16,064 nt of DNA. It comes from Candidatus Zhuqueibacterota bacterium (GTDB taxonomy: Bacteria > Zhuqueibacterota > Zhuqueibacteria > Oceanimicrobiales > Oceanimicrobiaceae). The DNA is taken from the NCBI GenBank assembly GCA_011775825.1, contig JAABYK010000627.1, positions 24,168 to 40,231 of the forward strand, given 5' to 3'. The notes under the pieces were generated by a model that worked only from the letters and a program-made list of their open reading frames with translations, made no database searches and was not told the DNA's origin. The translations under genes and the position numbers were made by a program. Below, one piece after another: positions 7,547 to 13,989 of the stretch (positions within the stretch are counted from its first letter, which is position 1; each line of letters begins with the position of its first letter).

Positions 7547-8776
7547 ATGATTCCGGTACAAAAAGCCATTGAGATTGCGCTTGCCGAGACATCGCCAATC
7601 GGAACGGAAACCGTCTCCATTTTCGATGTAAACGGTTTTGTCCTGGCTCAAGATGTTTACTCCGACATCGATATTCCGCCGTGGGACAAATCTGCTATGG
7701 ATGGTTACGCGTTTAAACATTCCGACGTGACCGATGCTCCTGTTGAACTTCGAGTGGTTGGGTTTATTCCGGCTGGTGTTTATCCCGAAGTCAGGGTTGG
7801 CAAGGGCGAGGCGGCCAAGATTATGACCGGTGCGCCGGTGCCTGAGGGCGCTGATACCATTCAGATGGTTGAAAAAACTCAATCCATTAACAAGGAAAAG
7901 GTTAAGATACTGGAAGGCGTCATTCTCGGCAATCATGTCGCAAAGAAAGCTGAGGTGCTGAGAAGCGGAGAAAAAGTGCTCACGAAGGGAATGCTTATCA
8001 GTCCGGCAGTGATTGGCGTGTTGGCCACAGTGGGAAAGAGGGAGGTCGAAATCTTTCGAAGGCCGACTGTTGGAATTTTGGTGACGGGTGATGAGTTGGT
8101 GGAGGTTCCGCAAACGCCGCGTGCCGGGCAAATCAGAAACAGCAACGGATATGTTCTGTTCAACCAGGTGCGAGAATGCAGAGCAACCCCCGAATGGTTG
8201 GGAATCGCCCCGGATAATCTGGATCAGCTCAGCGAGAAAATTGCGCACGGCCTCACAAAAGACATCTTGCTTATTTCGGGTGGTGTATCCATGGGCGATT
8301 TGGATTTGGTGGAAGATGTTTTTGCTAACCTTGGCGTGAAGGTTCTCTATGACAAAGTTGATATCAAGCCGGGCAAACCATCCGTCTTCGGCACCGGGAA
8401 AGACACTCTCGTGTTCGGCCTGCCTGGCAATCCGGTTTCTGCAAGCACGGTGTTTGAAGTGATCGCGAAACCGGTATTGCGGAAGATGATGGGCTTTGAG
8501 CAAGTGCACAGTCCCAAACTCACCGCCATTTTAAGCGAAGATTTCAGAAGTAAGACGAAGCGAGCGAATTATGCGCCTGCTTGGGTACACTATCAGCAAA
8601 ATAGTTTGATTGCCACACCCATCGCCTCAAAAGGATCGGCAGACGTTTTGGCGTTCGCAAAAAGCAATGCTTACATGGTGATTCCTGGCCACCAGATGAA
8701 AATCAAGAAAGGTCAGGAAGTAGATGTTCTGCTTCGGGATGAATTTTGGCGAACTTGCCAGCAAAGTATGATTTGA
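7547..8776 (+). CDS. moeA: Molybdopterin molybdenumtransferase MoeA
   Basis: The product inserts molybdate into adenylylated molybdopterin, the last general step of molybdenum cofactor synthesis in the cytoplasm. At 409 residues it has the usual length and diagnostic motifs: PPWDKSAMDGYA (44-55, including the conserved Asp52), TGAPVPEGADTIQMVE (94-109), GILVTGDELVE (176-186), QIRNSN (195-200), ISGGVSMGDLDLVED (243-257), KPGKPSVFG (274-282) and GLPGNPVSA (291-299). The start at 7547 has no Shine-Dalgarno sequence. No other molybdenum-cofactor gene is in the window, so its partners are elsewhere. MoeA implies that the organism makes at least one molybdo- or tungsto-enzyme. Confidence 0.96.
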   Translation: MIPVQKAIEIALAETSPIGTETVSIFDVNGFVLAQDVYSDIDIPPWDKSAMDGYAFKHSDVTDAPVELRVVGFIPAGVYPEVRVGKGEAAKIMTGAPVPEGADTIQMVEKTQSINKEKVKILEGVILGNHVAKKAEVLRSGEKVLTKGMLISPAVIGVLATVGKREVEIFRRPTVGILVTGDELVEVPQTPRAGQIRNSNGYVLFNQVRECRATPEWLGIAPDNLDQLSEKIAHGLTKDILLISGGVSMGDLDLVEDVFANLGVKVLYDKVDIKPGKPSVFGTGKDTLVFGLPGNPVSASTVFEVIAKPVLRKMMGFEQVHSPKLTAILSEDFRSKTKRANYAPAWVHYQQNSLIATPIASKGSADVLAFAKSNAYMVIPGHQMKIKKGQEVDVLLRDEFWRTCQQSMI

Positions 8777-8783
8777 CAAAATC

Positions 8784-9113
8784 ATGATTCGCTTCAGAAG
8801 ATTGTTCGCCGAAGGGTTGCGCCATCCCATCGCTTTCATCCACGTCATCAGATATTTGCCGCACTATTTCAAATTATTTTGGCGTTTACTCAAAGATCCA
8901 CGAATGCCAATTTCTCCCAAGCTTCTGTTGTTGTTGGCACTCATTTATGTTGTTTCCCCCTTCGATTTTCTGCCTGATATGATTCCGTTTATCGGACAAT
9001 TGGATGATCTTTTCATCCTGCTCATGACTTGCAAGCATTTCCTCAATAATTGTCCCAAGAATGTCCTCATGGAACATGTCCACCAAATTGAAGACGAGAA
9101 ACGCAAAAGCTAA
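8784..9113 (+). CDS. YkvA-family DUF1232 small membrane protein
   Basis: This 109-residue protein carries the DUF1232 core at residues 43-75: ISPKLLLLLALIYVVSPFDFLPD, followed by IPFIGQLDDL. The SP-DFLPD-IP-x-GQLDD pattern is the family signature. A hydrophobic helix (about 46-60) and a second one (about 75-87) suggest membrane association. The family's function is unknown. The gene begins 7 bases after moeA stops and lacks its own ribosome site, so it is probably translated from the same transcript. It is the last gene of this run; I see no clear hairpin terminator behind it. Confidence 0.85.
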   Translation: MIRFRRLFAEGLRHPIAFIHVIRYLPHYFKLFWRLLKDPRMPISPKLLLLLALIYVVSPFDFLPDMIPFIGQLDDLFILLMTCKHFLNNCPKNVLMEHVHQIEDEKRKS

Positions 9114-9144
9114 ATGTAACGCAGGCGAACCGATGGCACGGCAT

Positions 9145-9184
9145 TTGTTTTGCGATACAAATTCTTGTTTTGGGATACAGATTC
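9145..9184. repeat. 20-bp tandem duplication, two copies
   Basis: The unit TTGTTTTGCGATACAAATTC (9145-9164) is followed directly by a copy at 9165-9184 that differs at two positions (C to G at the ninth base, A to G at the sixteenth). With 18 of 20 identities and no spacer, chance is unlikely. Its function is unknown. Confidence 0.75.
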
Positions 9185-9330
9185 GCACAAGACCTCCGCT
9201 GATTTTAGTATGTCAGTGACTTGAACTTCACATGCGTCATATGCTTCCGTTTGAGAATAACCAACCAGAAAACCCGCCGACAACGTCTCCTTCTTAGTAA
9301 AATTCACTCTCAGTCAGTTTCACGGATAGA

Positions 9331-9360
9331 CTCTTCACAACTCTTCATAACTCGTATCTA
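9331..9360. repeat. 10-bp period repeat, two good copies and one decayed
   Basis: CTCTTCACAA at 9331-9340 is followed by CTCTTCATAA at 9341-9350 and the diverged CTCGTATCTA at 9351-9360. The first two differ at a single base. Confidence 0.55.
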
Positions 9361-9369
9361 ACCTGAATA

Positions 9370-9573
9370 ATTCATGAATCTGAAACAAAATAAAAAAATG
9401 TGGAATCATTTGATTTGATGTTGAAGCATTAATGGATTGTTGGAGTACTGGTCTGACAGCGGGTGGTTCCATAAATCCATTGATCCAGCACTCCATAACC
9501 CCATGTTCATTAATTAATATAATATAATATTCTTGCTCACCCATATTCTACAAGTGTTATTAAATTCATGAAT
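9370..9573. repeat. Pair of identical 10-bp palindromes 194 bp apart
   Basis: ATTCATGAAT, a perfect palindrome, occurs at 9370-9379 and again at 9564-9573, with the preceding A also shared. Such pairs can be operator half-sites for a dimeric regulator, but in AT-rich intergenic DNA this could be chance. Confidence 0.35.
9433..9503. repeat. Two facing arrays of a degenerate 8-bp TGG-phased repeat
   Basis: On the + strand TGG falls at 9433, 9441 and 9449, exactly 8 bases apart. On the opposite strand five TGGs in exact 8-base phase are seen as CCA at 9469, 9477, 9485, 9493 and 9501. The unit is of the type TGGAGTRC; TGGAGTACTGG (9441-9451) and CCAGCACTCCA (9485-9495) pair at 10 of 11 positions. 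The two arrays are therefore inverted copies of the same simple repeat. Confidence 0.65.
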
Positions 9574-9588
9574 AGTTCAAGCTAATAA

Positions 9589-9618
9589 ATCTGCGCACAT
9601 CTGAGTTCATCTGTGTTC
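9589..9618. repeat. 10-bp period repeat, three copies of an ATCTG-led unit
   Basis: Three consecutive 10-base units start at 9589, 9599 and 9609: ATCTGCGCAC, ATCTGAGTTC, ATCTGTGTTC. The ATCTG core is invariant and the phase exact. Similar ATCTGYG-type simple repeats recur between genes in various environmental genomes as far as I recall; I cannot verify that here. Confidence 0.6.
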
Positions 9619-9719
9619 GAAACAATATACGATCTGATGCTGATAAGCAGGTGTTTCTAATTTTTTGTTTCCACTTAGCTTTGGTCTCTTGACTTTTAGG
9701 ATCAAATTCACTTTCTTTT

Positions 9720-9736
9720 AATTAATACAATTAATT
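9720..9736. promoter_or_regulatory. Inverted repeat upstream of the amidase gene, possible operator
   Basis: AATTAAT and ATTAATT form perfect 7-bp arms around a 3-base ACA spacer, 47 bases before the amidase ATG. A second palindrome, CTTTCGAAAG (9769-9778), lies 5 bases before that ATG, where a ribosome site would be expected. Both are candidates only; AT-rich palindromes are common by chance. Confidence 0.25.
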
Positions 9737-9783
9737 CGAAATTTATAACTCAAGTCGTTCTGTGGCTGCTTTCGAAAGACCCC

Positions 9784-11583
9784 ATGCGAGGCTTGATTTG
9801 CACATTAACCATTTTCCTCATTTTTCAAACAGAGGCGGTTTTTTCTCAGCTTGAGCTTGATGTGGTTTATCCGCGTGAAGAGCAAACGGTAAATGCGTTC
9901 GATTCGACCTTTGTTTTCGGATCGACCAACATACCAAAAGCCAAAGTGTTTGTCAATGAAATACCAACCAGAGTCTATCCAAACGGAGCGTTTCTTGGCG
10001 TCGTGCCTGTGACTTCTGGTGACTTCAGCTTCAGATGCACGGCGGTTCACGACACTCAGAGCGTGGAGGTTGTGCGCAAGGTTTTCGTAAGGCCGTTTTT
10101 ATCAACGATTCCGCGGGATTCGTTTGCGATCGATTCGACCTATATTTTTCCCCAAGAAGATGTTGAGCTGCTTTCAGGAGACTACATCCACGTTGCGTTC
10201 AAAGCCACCCCAGGTCTGATGGCAACCTGTACCATTCCGGGGTTGATTGCACACGGCCCCATGAACGAGACCGAACCCTGGAATGTATTTGATTGGGGCG
10301 AAGCAGTTTTTGGTAATGGCCGGGCGTCCGCGTCTTCCCCCATTGAAGGGGTGTACACCGGCGTGTTTAAGATTCCGCATGACACCAGGCTTGATAGCGC
10401 CGAGATTATATTCAATCTTAAGGGCATGGATGGCATTCATCTGCAGGCGACCGCACCAGGCAAGCTTACGGTTCGCAATGAACAGATACCTCAAATTGCG
10501 GTTCTAAAAGAAGAGCTTACGGTTGCCAGAACCGGTCCCGCGTTGGGCTACCAGCAGTTTCTACCGGAGGGTGTCAAATTGCTGATTACGGGAAAGCACG
10601 GAAACTACTACAGAGCACGTTTGACCGATTCTGAAAATCTGTGGGTGCCTGCAAGCAATTTGGAATTGCTTCCCAAAGGAACTCCAATTCCATCAAGCCG
10701 GGTGTCGTTGGTTCGAACCCAGGAACTGGAGAACAAGGTGAAGGTAAGAGTTTATCTGCAGGAGCGGTTGCCATTTAAGATTGAACAAGTTCGCAGTCCC
10801 TCTGCTTTGAAAATAAGCGTTTACGGAGCTACGTCTAACACAGATTGGATTCGATACGATTTTGATGATCCGACCATAAAGCTGATAAAATGGTCGCAAC
10901 CTCAAAGCGGAGTCTATGAACTGACTGTCGAATTGCATCATAAGCAGCAGTGGGGATTTAATCCTTACTATGAAGATAAAAATCTGGTCATTGAAATTAA
11001 GAAGCCACCGGAAAAGTATGAAATCAAGTGTTTGTTTATTTGCATTGATCCGGGACATGGCCCTGTGGACGGAGCTATAGGACCCACAAGGTTAAAAGAA
11101 AAGAACGCCAATTTGCAATTGGCCATGGTTCTTAAAGAAGAATTGGAAGATAAAGGTGCGGAGGTTTTTCTCACGAGGGAAGGTCAGCACGGAGCCAGTT
11201 TGGACGTGAGAACGAAAATGGCCGCATTTTTGGAAGCGGATCTGCTTTTGAGTATTCATCACAATGCTCTGCCTGACGGCGTCGATCCATTTACCAATCG
11301 GGGCACGAGTACGTACTACTATCATGTTCAAAGCCATCCGTTGGCTGTAGCCATTCAAAAGCGTCTTTTGGATGAATTGGAGCTCCGGAATTTTGGTTTA
11401 TTTTATGACAATCTGGCCTTGTGCCGACCGCCGCAGATGCCGGCCGTGCTCATCGAATCGGCGTTCATTATGCACCCGGAAGAAGAGATCTTAATCAAGT
11501 CTGACGAGTATAAAGAGGAGGCGGCCGAAGCTATTATAAAGGGGATCGAGGATTTCTTGGATCAAGCCAAAGAAGACCGTTGA
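9784..11583 (+). CDS. Multidomain N-acetylmuramoyl-L-alanine amidase (Amidase_3)
   Basis: The 599-residue secreted enzyme cleaves the amide bond between muramic acid and the peptide stem of peptidoglycan. After a signal peptide (about 1-21, ending AVFSQ) there is a beta-rich domain resembling Ig-like/glucodextranase-B modules (about 26-104). An uncharacterised middle region follows, then an SH3-like segment (about 240-297), an AMIN-like beta segment (about 316-406) and the catalytic Amidase_3 domain (about 417-593). Zinc ligands are readable as His425 in DPGHG, Glu439 in KEKN and His492 in SIHHNA; the catalytic Glu is Glu558 in LIESAF. All key residues are present, so it should be active. The long N-terminal half probably targets the enzyme to cell wall or envelope. 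No Shine-Dalgarno sequence is visible. A lipoprotein gene follows closely. Confidence 0.92.
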   Translation: MRGLICTLTIFLIFQTEAVFSQLELDVVYPREEQTVNAFDSTFVFGSTNIPKAKVFVNEIPTRVYPNGAFLGVVPVTSGDFSFRCTAVHDTQSVEVVRKVFVRPFLSTIPRDSFAIDSTYIFPQEDVELLSGDYIHVAFKATPGLMATCTIPGLIAHGPMNETEPWNVFDWGEAVFGNGRASASSPIEGVYTGVFKIPHDTRLDSAEIIFNLKGMDGIHLQATAPGKLTVRNEQIPQIAVLKEELTVARTGPALGYQQFLPEGVKLLITGKHGNYYRARLTDSENLWVPASNLELLPKGTPIPSSRVSLVRTQELENKVKVRVYLQERLPFKIEQVRSPSALKISVYGATSNTDWIRYDFDDPTIKLIKWSQPQSGVYELTVELHHKQQWGFNPYYEDKNLVIEIKKPPEKYEIKCLFICIDPGHGPVDGAIGPTRLKEKNANLQLAMVLKEELEDKGAEVFLTREGQHGASLDVRTKMAAFLEADLLLSIHHNALPDGVDPFTNRGTSTYYYHVQSHPLAVAIQKRLLDELELRNFGLFYDNLALCRPPQMPAVLIESAFIMHPEEEILIKSDEYKEEAAEAIIKGIEDFLDQAKEDR

Positions 11584-11611
11584 ATGATAACCATTTTTGA
11601 GGGTTAAACTC

Positions 11612-12034
11612 ATGATCGAGAAGCTAAATGTTATGTTACTCATCATTGTGTTAGGGGCAATGTTGCAGACCGGTTGTACGTCACATAAGAACGGGGCGCC
11701 GAAAGAGAGGAAAGCCGTGCAGCACAAAATATATTTCGAATCGATAGAATCGGAGAAAACCGTCTCCGAACAGGAAACCGTTGAGGTAACAGTAAAAGGC
11801 AATTTGCCATCGCCAGCCTATTCGTTAGAGGGCTTCGATGTCAATGTAAAAAATGAACTTATCGAGATAACTCCCATCGTCAAGCATGATTCGAGTAAGA
11901 TGGTGGCGCAGGTGTTGGTGCCGTTCGAAGAGGTCTGCAGAGTCGGCAAGCTTGAACCCGGTAATTATCAGATTCAGATAATGGGTCCGCAGGAAGAGGT
12001 GGAGGTACAAAAAAGCCTAAAAGTGTCGAAATAG
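11612..12034 (+). CDS. Small lipoprotein of unknown function
   Basis: From ATG 11612 the 140-residue product has a short hydrophobic signal (about residues 5-18) ending in LQTGC, with Cys22 as the probable lipidated residue; Gln at -3 makes this a slightly weak lipobox. The rest looks like one beta-sandwich domain (about 45-138) with alternating hydrophobic strands; I recognise no family. A GAGGG ribosome site at 11599-11603, 8 bases upstream, favours this start over the in-frame TTG at 11597. The gene lies 28 bases after the amidase, so co-transcription and an envelope role with the amidase are reasonable inferences. Confidence 0.75.
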   Translation: MIEKLNVMLLIIVLGAMLQTGCTSHKNGAPKERKAVQHKIYFESIESEKTVSEQETVEVTVKGNLPSPAYSLEGFDVNVKNELIEITPIVKHDSSKMVAQVLVPFEEVCRVGKLEPGNYQIQIMGPQEEVEVQKSLKVSK

Positions 12035-12080
12035 CGTGTGAATAAACATAGCCTTTTCTGCTCCAATCGGATGAACGCGC

Positions 12081-12125
12081 CCGGCATGAAAACAATAACT
12101 TGCCGGTTAGGGAGGGGTCTTTTTG
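12081..12125 (+). terminator. Hairpin with downstream T-run, weak candidate terminator
   Basis: CCGGCA (12081-12086) can pair with TGCCGG (12101-12106) across a 14-base loop. A run of five Ts (TCTTTTTGTTT) follows about 12 bases later. The gap between stem and T-run makes this a non-canonical intrinsic terminator, but it lies in the right place, 47 bases after the lipoprotein gene. Confidence 0.25.
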
Positions 12126-12207
12126 TTTAATGGGACTTTCGTTCAGCGACTAAACAGCAATTCAAATTCATTGGAAATTCGTTCATAATTTTTTGTAAGG
12201 AGTAATC

Positions 12208-13146
12208 TTGAGCAAAACCGGCTTTATTTATGACGATTCCTTTCTCTATCATAAAACCGGACCGGGACATCCCGAACGCCCCGAACGTCTGCAAAGGTTA
12301 ATGGATTATTTGAATGGCTCCGAGGTGTTTGCCAGTCTGACTCGGCTGCAACCAAAAGAAGCAGAGTTGGATTGGATTGAAGAAATTCATTTGCGGTCGT
12401 ATATCGAAACGATACAAGGTGCTTGTAAGTCCGGCTTGCAGTTTCTGGATGCGGACACGGTTGTGAGCGAGGACTCCTACCGCGCAACCCTCTTAGCAGT
12501 TGGATCAACCGTAGAGGCGTGCAACGCTGTTATGAATAGCGAAGTAGAGAATGCGTTTTGCGCTGTTCGGCCGCCCGGACATCACGCCGAGCGAAGTCGA
12601 GCCATGGGCTTTTGTTTATTTAATAATGTGGCCATTGCTGCTCGATATTTGCAAAAACATTGCGGGATCGAAAAGGTCTGCATCATTGATTGGGACGTTC
12701 ATCACGGCAATGGCACCCAAAATGCTTTTTATGACGATGCCACTGTTTTCTATGTCAGCATTCATCAGTATCCCTGGTTTCCTGGCACCGGAAAATCTGA
12801 AGACCGCGGGATGGGTGAAGGAGAAGGGACAACCCTAAATTTGCCGTCTACAGCGGGCCTGGGAGACCAAGAATATTTGAAAATGTTTGAAAAACAGATT
12901 ATGCCGAGTGTACGGGATTTTAATCCGGATTTTATTTTAATTTCGGCGGGGTTTGATGCCCATCGTGACGATCCTCTTGCGAGCATGCAGGTGACCGAAG
13001 ATGGGTTTGCGCATCTAACGGAGGCGGTAAAATCCCTCGCCAAGGAGTGCTCCGAAGGGCGCTTTGTGTCATTATTAGAGGGTGGATACAACCTGAATGC
13101 TATGGCCAAGAGCGTTGAGAAACATTTACTCAAAATGCAAGAGTAA
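12208..13146 (+). CDS. Histone deacetylase-family (class II type) amidohydrolase
   Basis: The 312-residue product is a zinc-dependent deacetylase of the HDAC/AcuC/acetylpolyamine amidohydrolase superfamily. Motifs are GPGHPERPERL (18-28), VRPPGHHAE with the catalytic His125-His126, IIDWDVHHGNGTQ (159-171) with zinc ligands Asp163 and His165, SAGFDAH (246-252) with zinc ligand Asp250, and LLEGGYN with the transition-state Tyr294. The catalytic set is complete. Class II bacterial members act on acetylated proteins or small acetyl-amines; the substrate cannot be inferred, and no acetyltransferase or acetoin gene is adjacent. The TTG start at 12208 is supported by TAAGGAG at 12196-12202, five bases upstream. 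Confidence 0.93.
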   Translation: MSKTGFIYDDSFLYHKTGPGHPERPERLQRLMDYLNGSEVFASLTRLQPKEAELDWIEEIHLRSYIETIQGACKSGLQFLDADTVVSEDSYRATLLAVGSTVEACNAVMNSEVENAFCAVRPPGHHAERSRAMGFCLFNNVAIAARYLQKHCGIEKVCIIDWDVHHGNGTQNAFYDDATVFYVSIHQYPWFPGTGKSEDRGMGEGEGTTLNLPSTAGLGDQEYLKMFEKQIMPSVRDFNPDFILISAGFDAHRDDPLASMQVTEDGFAHLTEAVKSLAKECSEGRFVSLLEGGYNLNAMAKSVEKHLLKMQE

Positions 13147-13231
13147 TTAGCGAGAAAACGCAACAAAATTTGAACAAAATGGACTTTTATGAATAAAATA
13201 TACATACCCTACCATATGGCTAAACTAATTT

Positions 13232-13260
13232 TTGATTCTTAAAAGATTAATTATTATATT
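13232..13260 (+). promoter_or_regulatory. Candidate sigma-70-type promoter for pcm
   Basis: TTGATT (13232-13237) and TATATT (13255-13260) are separated by 17 bases. A start of transcription near 13267 would leave a leader of about 30 bases before the pcm TTG at 13297. The region is AT-rich, so a chance match is possible. Confidence 0.35.
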
Positions 13261-13281
13261 CAAATTTGGGAATCTTAAGAA
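13236..13281 (+). repeat. Imperfect inverted repeat around the pcm promoter and leader
   Basis: The arm at 13236-13248 (TTCTTAAAAGATT) pairs with AATCTTAAGAA at 13271-13281, leaving a two-A bulge. The arms enclose the proposed -10 element. It could be an operator or an AT-rich stem; it lacks the GC content of a terminator. Confidence 0.3.
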
Positions 13282-13296
13282 ACAGGTTGTTAACAA

Positions 13297-13983
13297 TTGC
13301 TTGATATCAAGACAAAGAATTCCTTAAAACATGGCGACTCAGACGCTTATCGTGAATTGCGGCGGAAGATGATTCAAAGGCAAATTGTGGCGCGTGGCGT
13401 CGTCGATCCATTAGTCATAAAAGCGATTGAAAACGTGCCGCGCCACAGGTTTGTCGATGAACGGTTGGAGAAGTTGGCCTACGACGATTCGCCACTACCG
13501 ATTGGCGACAATCAAACTATCTCCCAGCCATTTATTGTGGCGTACATGACAGCAGCATTGGAGTTGAAAGGAGGCGAAAAAGTTCTCGAGGTAGGCACCG
13601 GTTCCGGGTATCAAGCTGCGGTTTTGGCCGAACTTGCCGACCAAGTTTATACAATTGAAGTAAACGAAAATCTGGCTATTGAAGTCGCGGGTCGGTTAAA
13701 GAAATTGGGTTATTATAACGTTTCCCTCAAGTGCGACAATGGTTACCAGGGCTGGCCGGAATACGCTCCCTTTGATGGCATTATCGTGACGGCAGCGCCA
13801 GACCATATTCCTGAGCCGTTGTTAGAGCAACTGAAACCCGGAAAAAAGATGATAATACCGGTTGGACAAGCCAGCCAGGAGTTGCTCGTAGTTTCAAAAC
13901 AGTCTGATGGGTCTATTCGGAAGGAGGCGCGCATTGCCGTGCGGTTTGTACCCATGATCGATGAAACAGAGAATCGAGACTGA
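13297..13983 (+). CDS. pcm: Protein-L-isoaspartate O-methyltransferase
   Basis: The enzyme uses S-adenosylmethionine to methylate isoaspartyl residues in aged proteins, starting their repair to aspartate. The 228-residue product shows the family's RRKMIQRQIVARGVVDPLVIKAIENVPRHRFV (22-53), the TISQPFIVAYMTAAL segment (74-88), the SAM-binding motif VLEVGTGSGYQAAVLAEL (96-113), and DNGYQGWPEYAPFDGIIVTAAP (147-168). The TTG at 13297 is the first start in frame. The Met at residue 25 is an alternative but would cut the conserved region, so 13297 is kept despite a poor ribosome site. It ends 6 bases before the RpiB-like gene. Confidence 0.93.
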   Translation: MLDIKTKNSLKHGDSDAYRELRRKMIQRQIVARGVVDPLVIKAIENVPRHRFVDERLEKLAYDDSPLPIGDNQTISQPFIVAYMTAALELKGGEKVLEVGTGSGYQAAVLAELADQVYTIEVNENLAIEVAGRLKKLGYYNVSLKCDNGYQGWPEYAPFDGIIVTAAPDHIPEPLLEQLKPGKKMIIPVGQASQELLVVSKQSDGSIRKEARIAVRFVPMIDETENRD

Positions 13984-13989
13984 CCGTCA

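Larger units (their letters stand above)
9114..9783. other. 670-base intergenic region without a convincing gene, rich in decayed short repeats
   Basis: No + strand frame here looks coding. The two open frames on the - strand (9110-9307, 65 codons from GTG; 9335-9544, 69 codons) resemble no family I know and lie across repeats, so they are not called. The stretch holds a 20-bp tandem duplication, two arrays of 10-bp period, facing arrays of 8-bp period, a repeated 10-bp palindrome, and AT-rich sequence (about 9508-9532) before the amidase gene. It probably contains the end of the moeA-side transcript and the amidase promoter, but no promoter could be fixed with confidence. Confidence 0.6.

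Noticed and set aside
7538..8509. 323-codon open frame antisense to moeA
   Set aside because: The + strand frame is a complete, well-conserved MoeA. The antisense frame has no recognisable motifs and is explained by moeA codon use.
9134..9149. Sigma-54-like sequence TGGCACG-GCAT-TTGTT
   Set aside because: The near-invariant C of the -12 GC is T, no gene follows on this strand for over 600 bases, and no activator gene is nearby. A chance match is more likely.
9110..9307. 65-codon reverse-strand frame starting at GTG
   Set aside because: No ribosome site and no recognised family, and its 3' part is made of the 20-bp duplication and overlaps the stop of the DUF1232 gene. It could be a gene remnant but is not supportable.
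9335..9544. 69-codon reverse-strand frame
   Set aside because: It runs through the 10-bp and 8-bp phased repeats and looks like translated repeat sequence, with no family resemblance.
9114..9783. CRISPR array, tRNA or attachment site in the repeat-rich gap
   Set aside because: The repeats are too short and unspaced for CRISPR, no cloverleaf could be traced, and there is no integrase or transposase gene nearby.
12161..12189. TTCAAA and CATAAT (17-base spacing) as a promoter of the deacetylase gene
   Set aside because: The implied transcription start falls at the ribosome site at 12196-12202, leaving no room for a leader that contains it.
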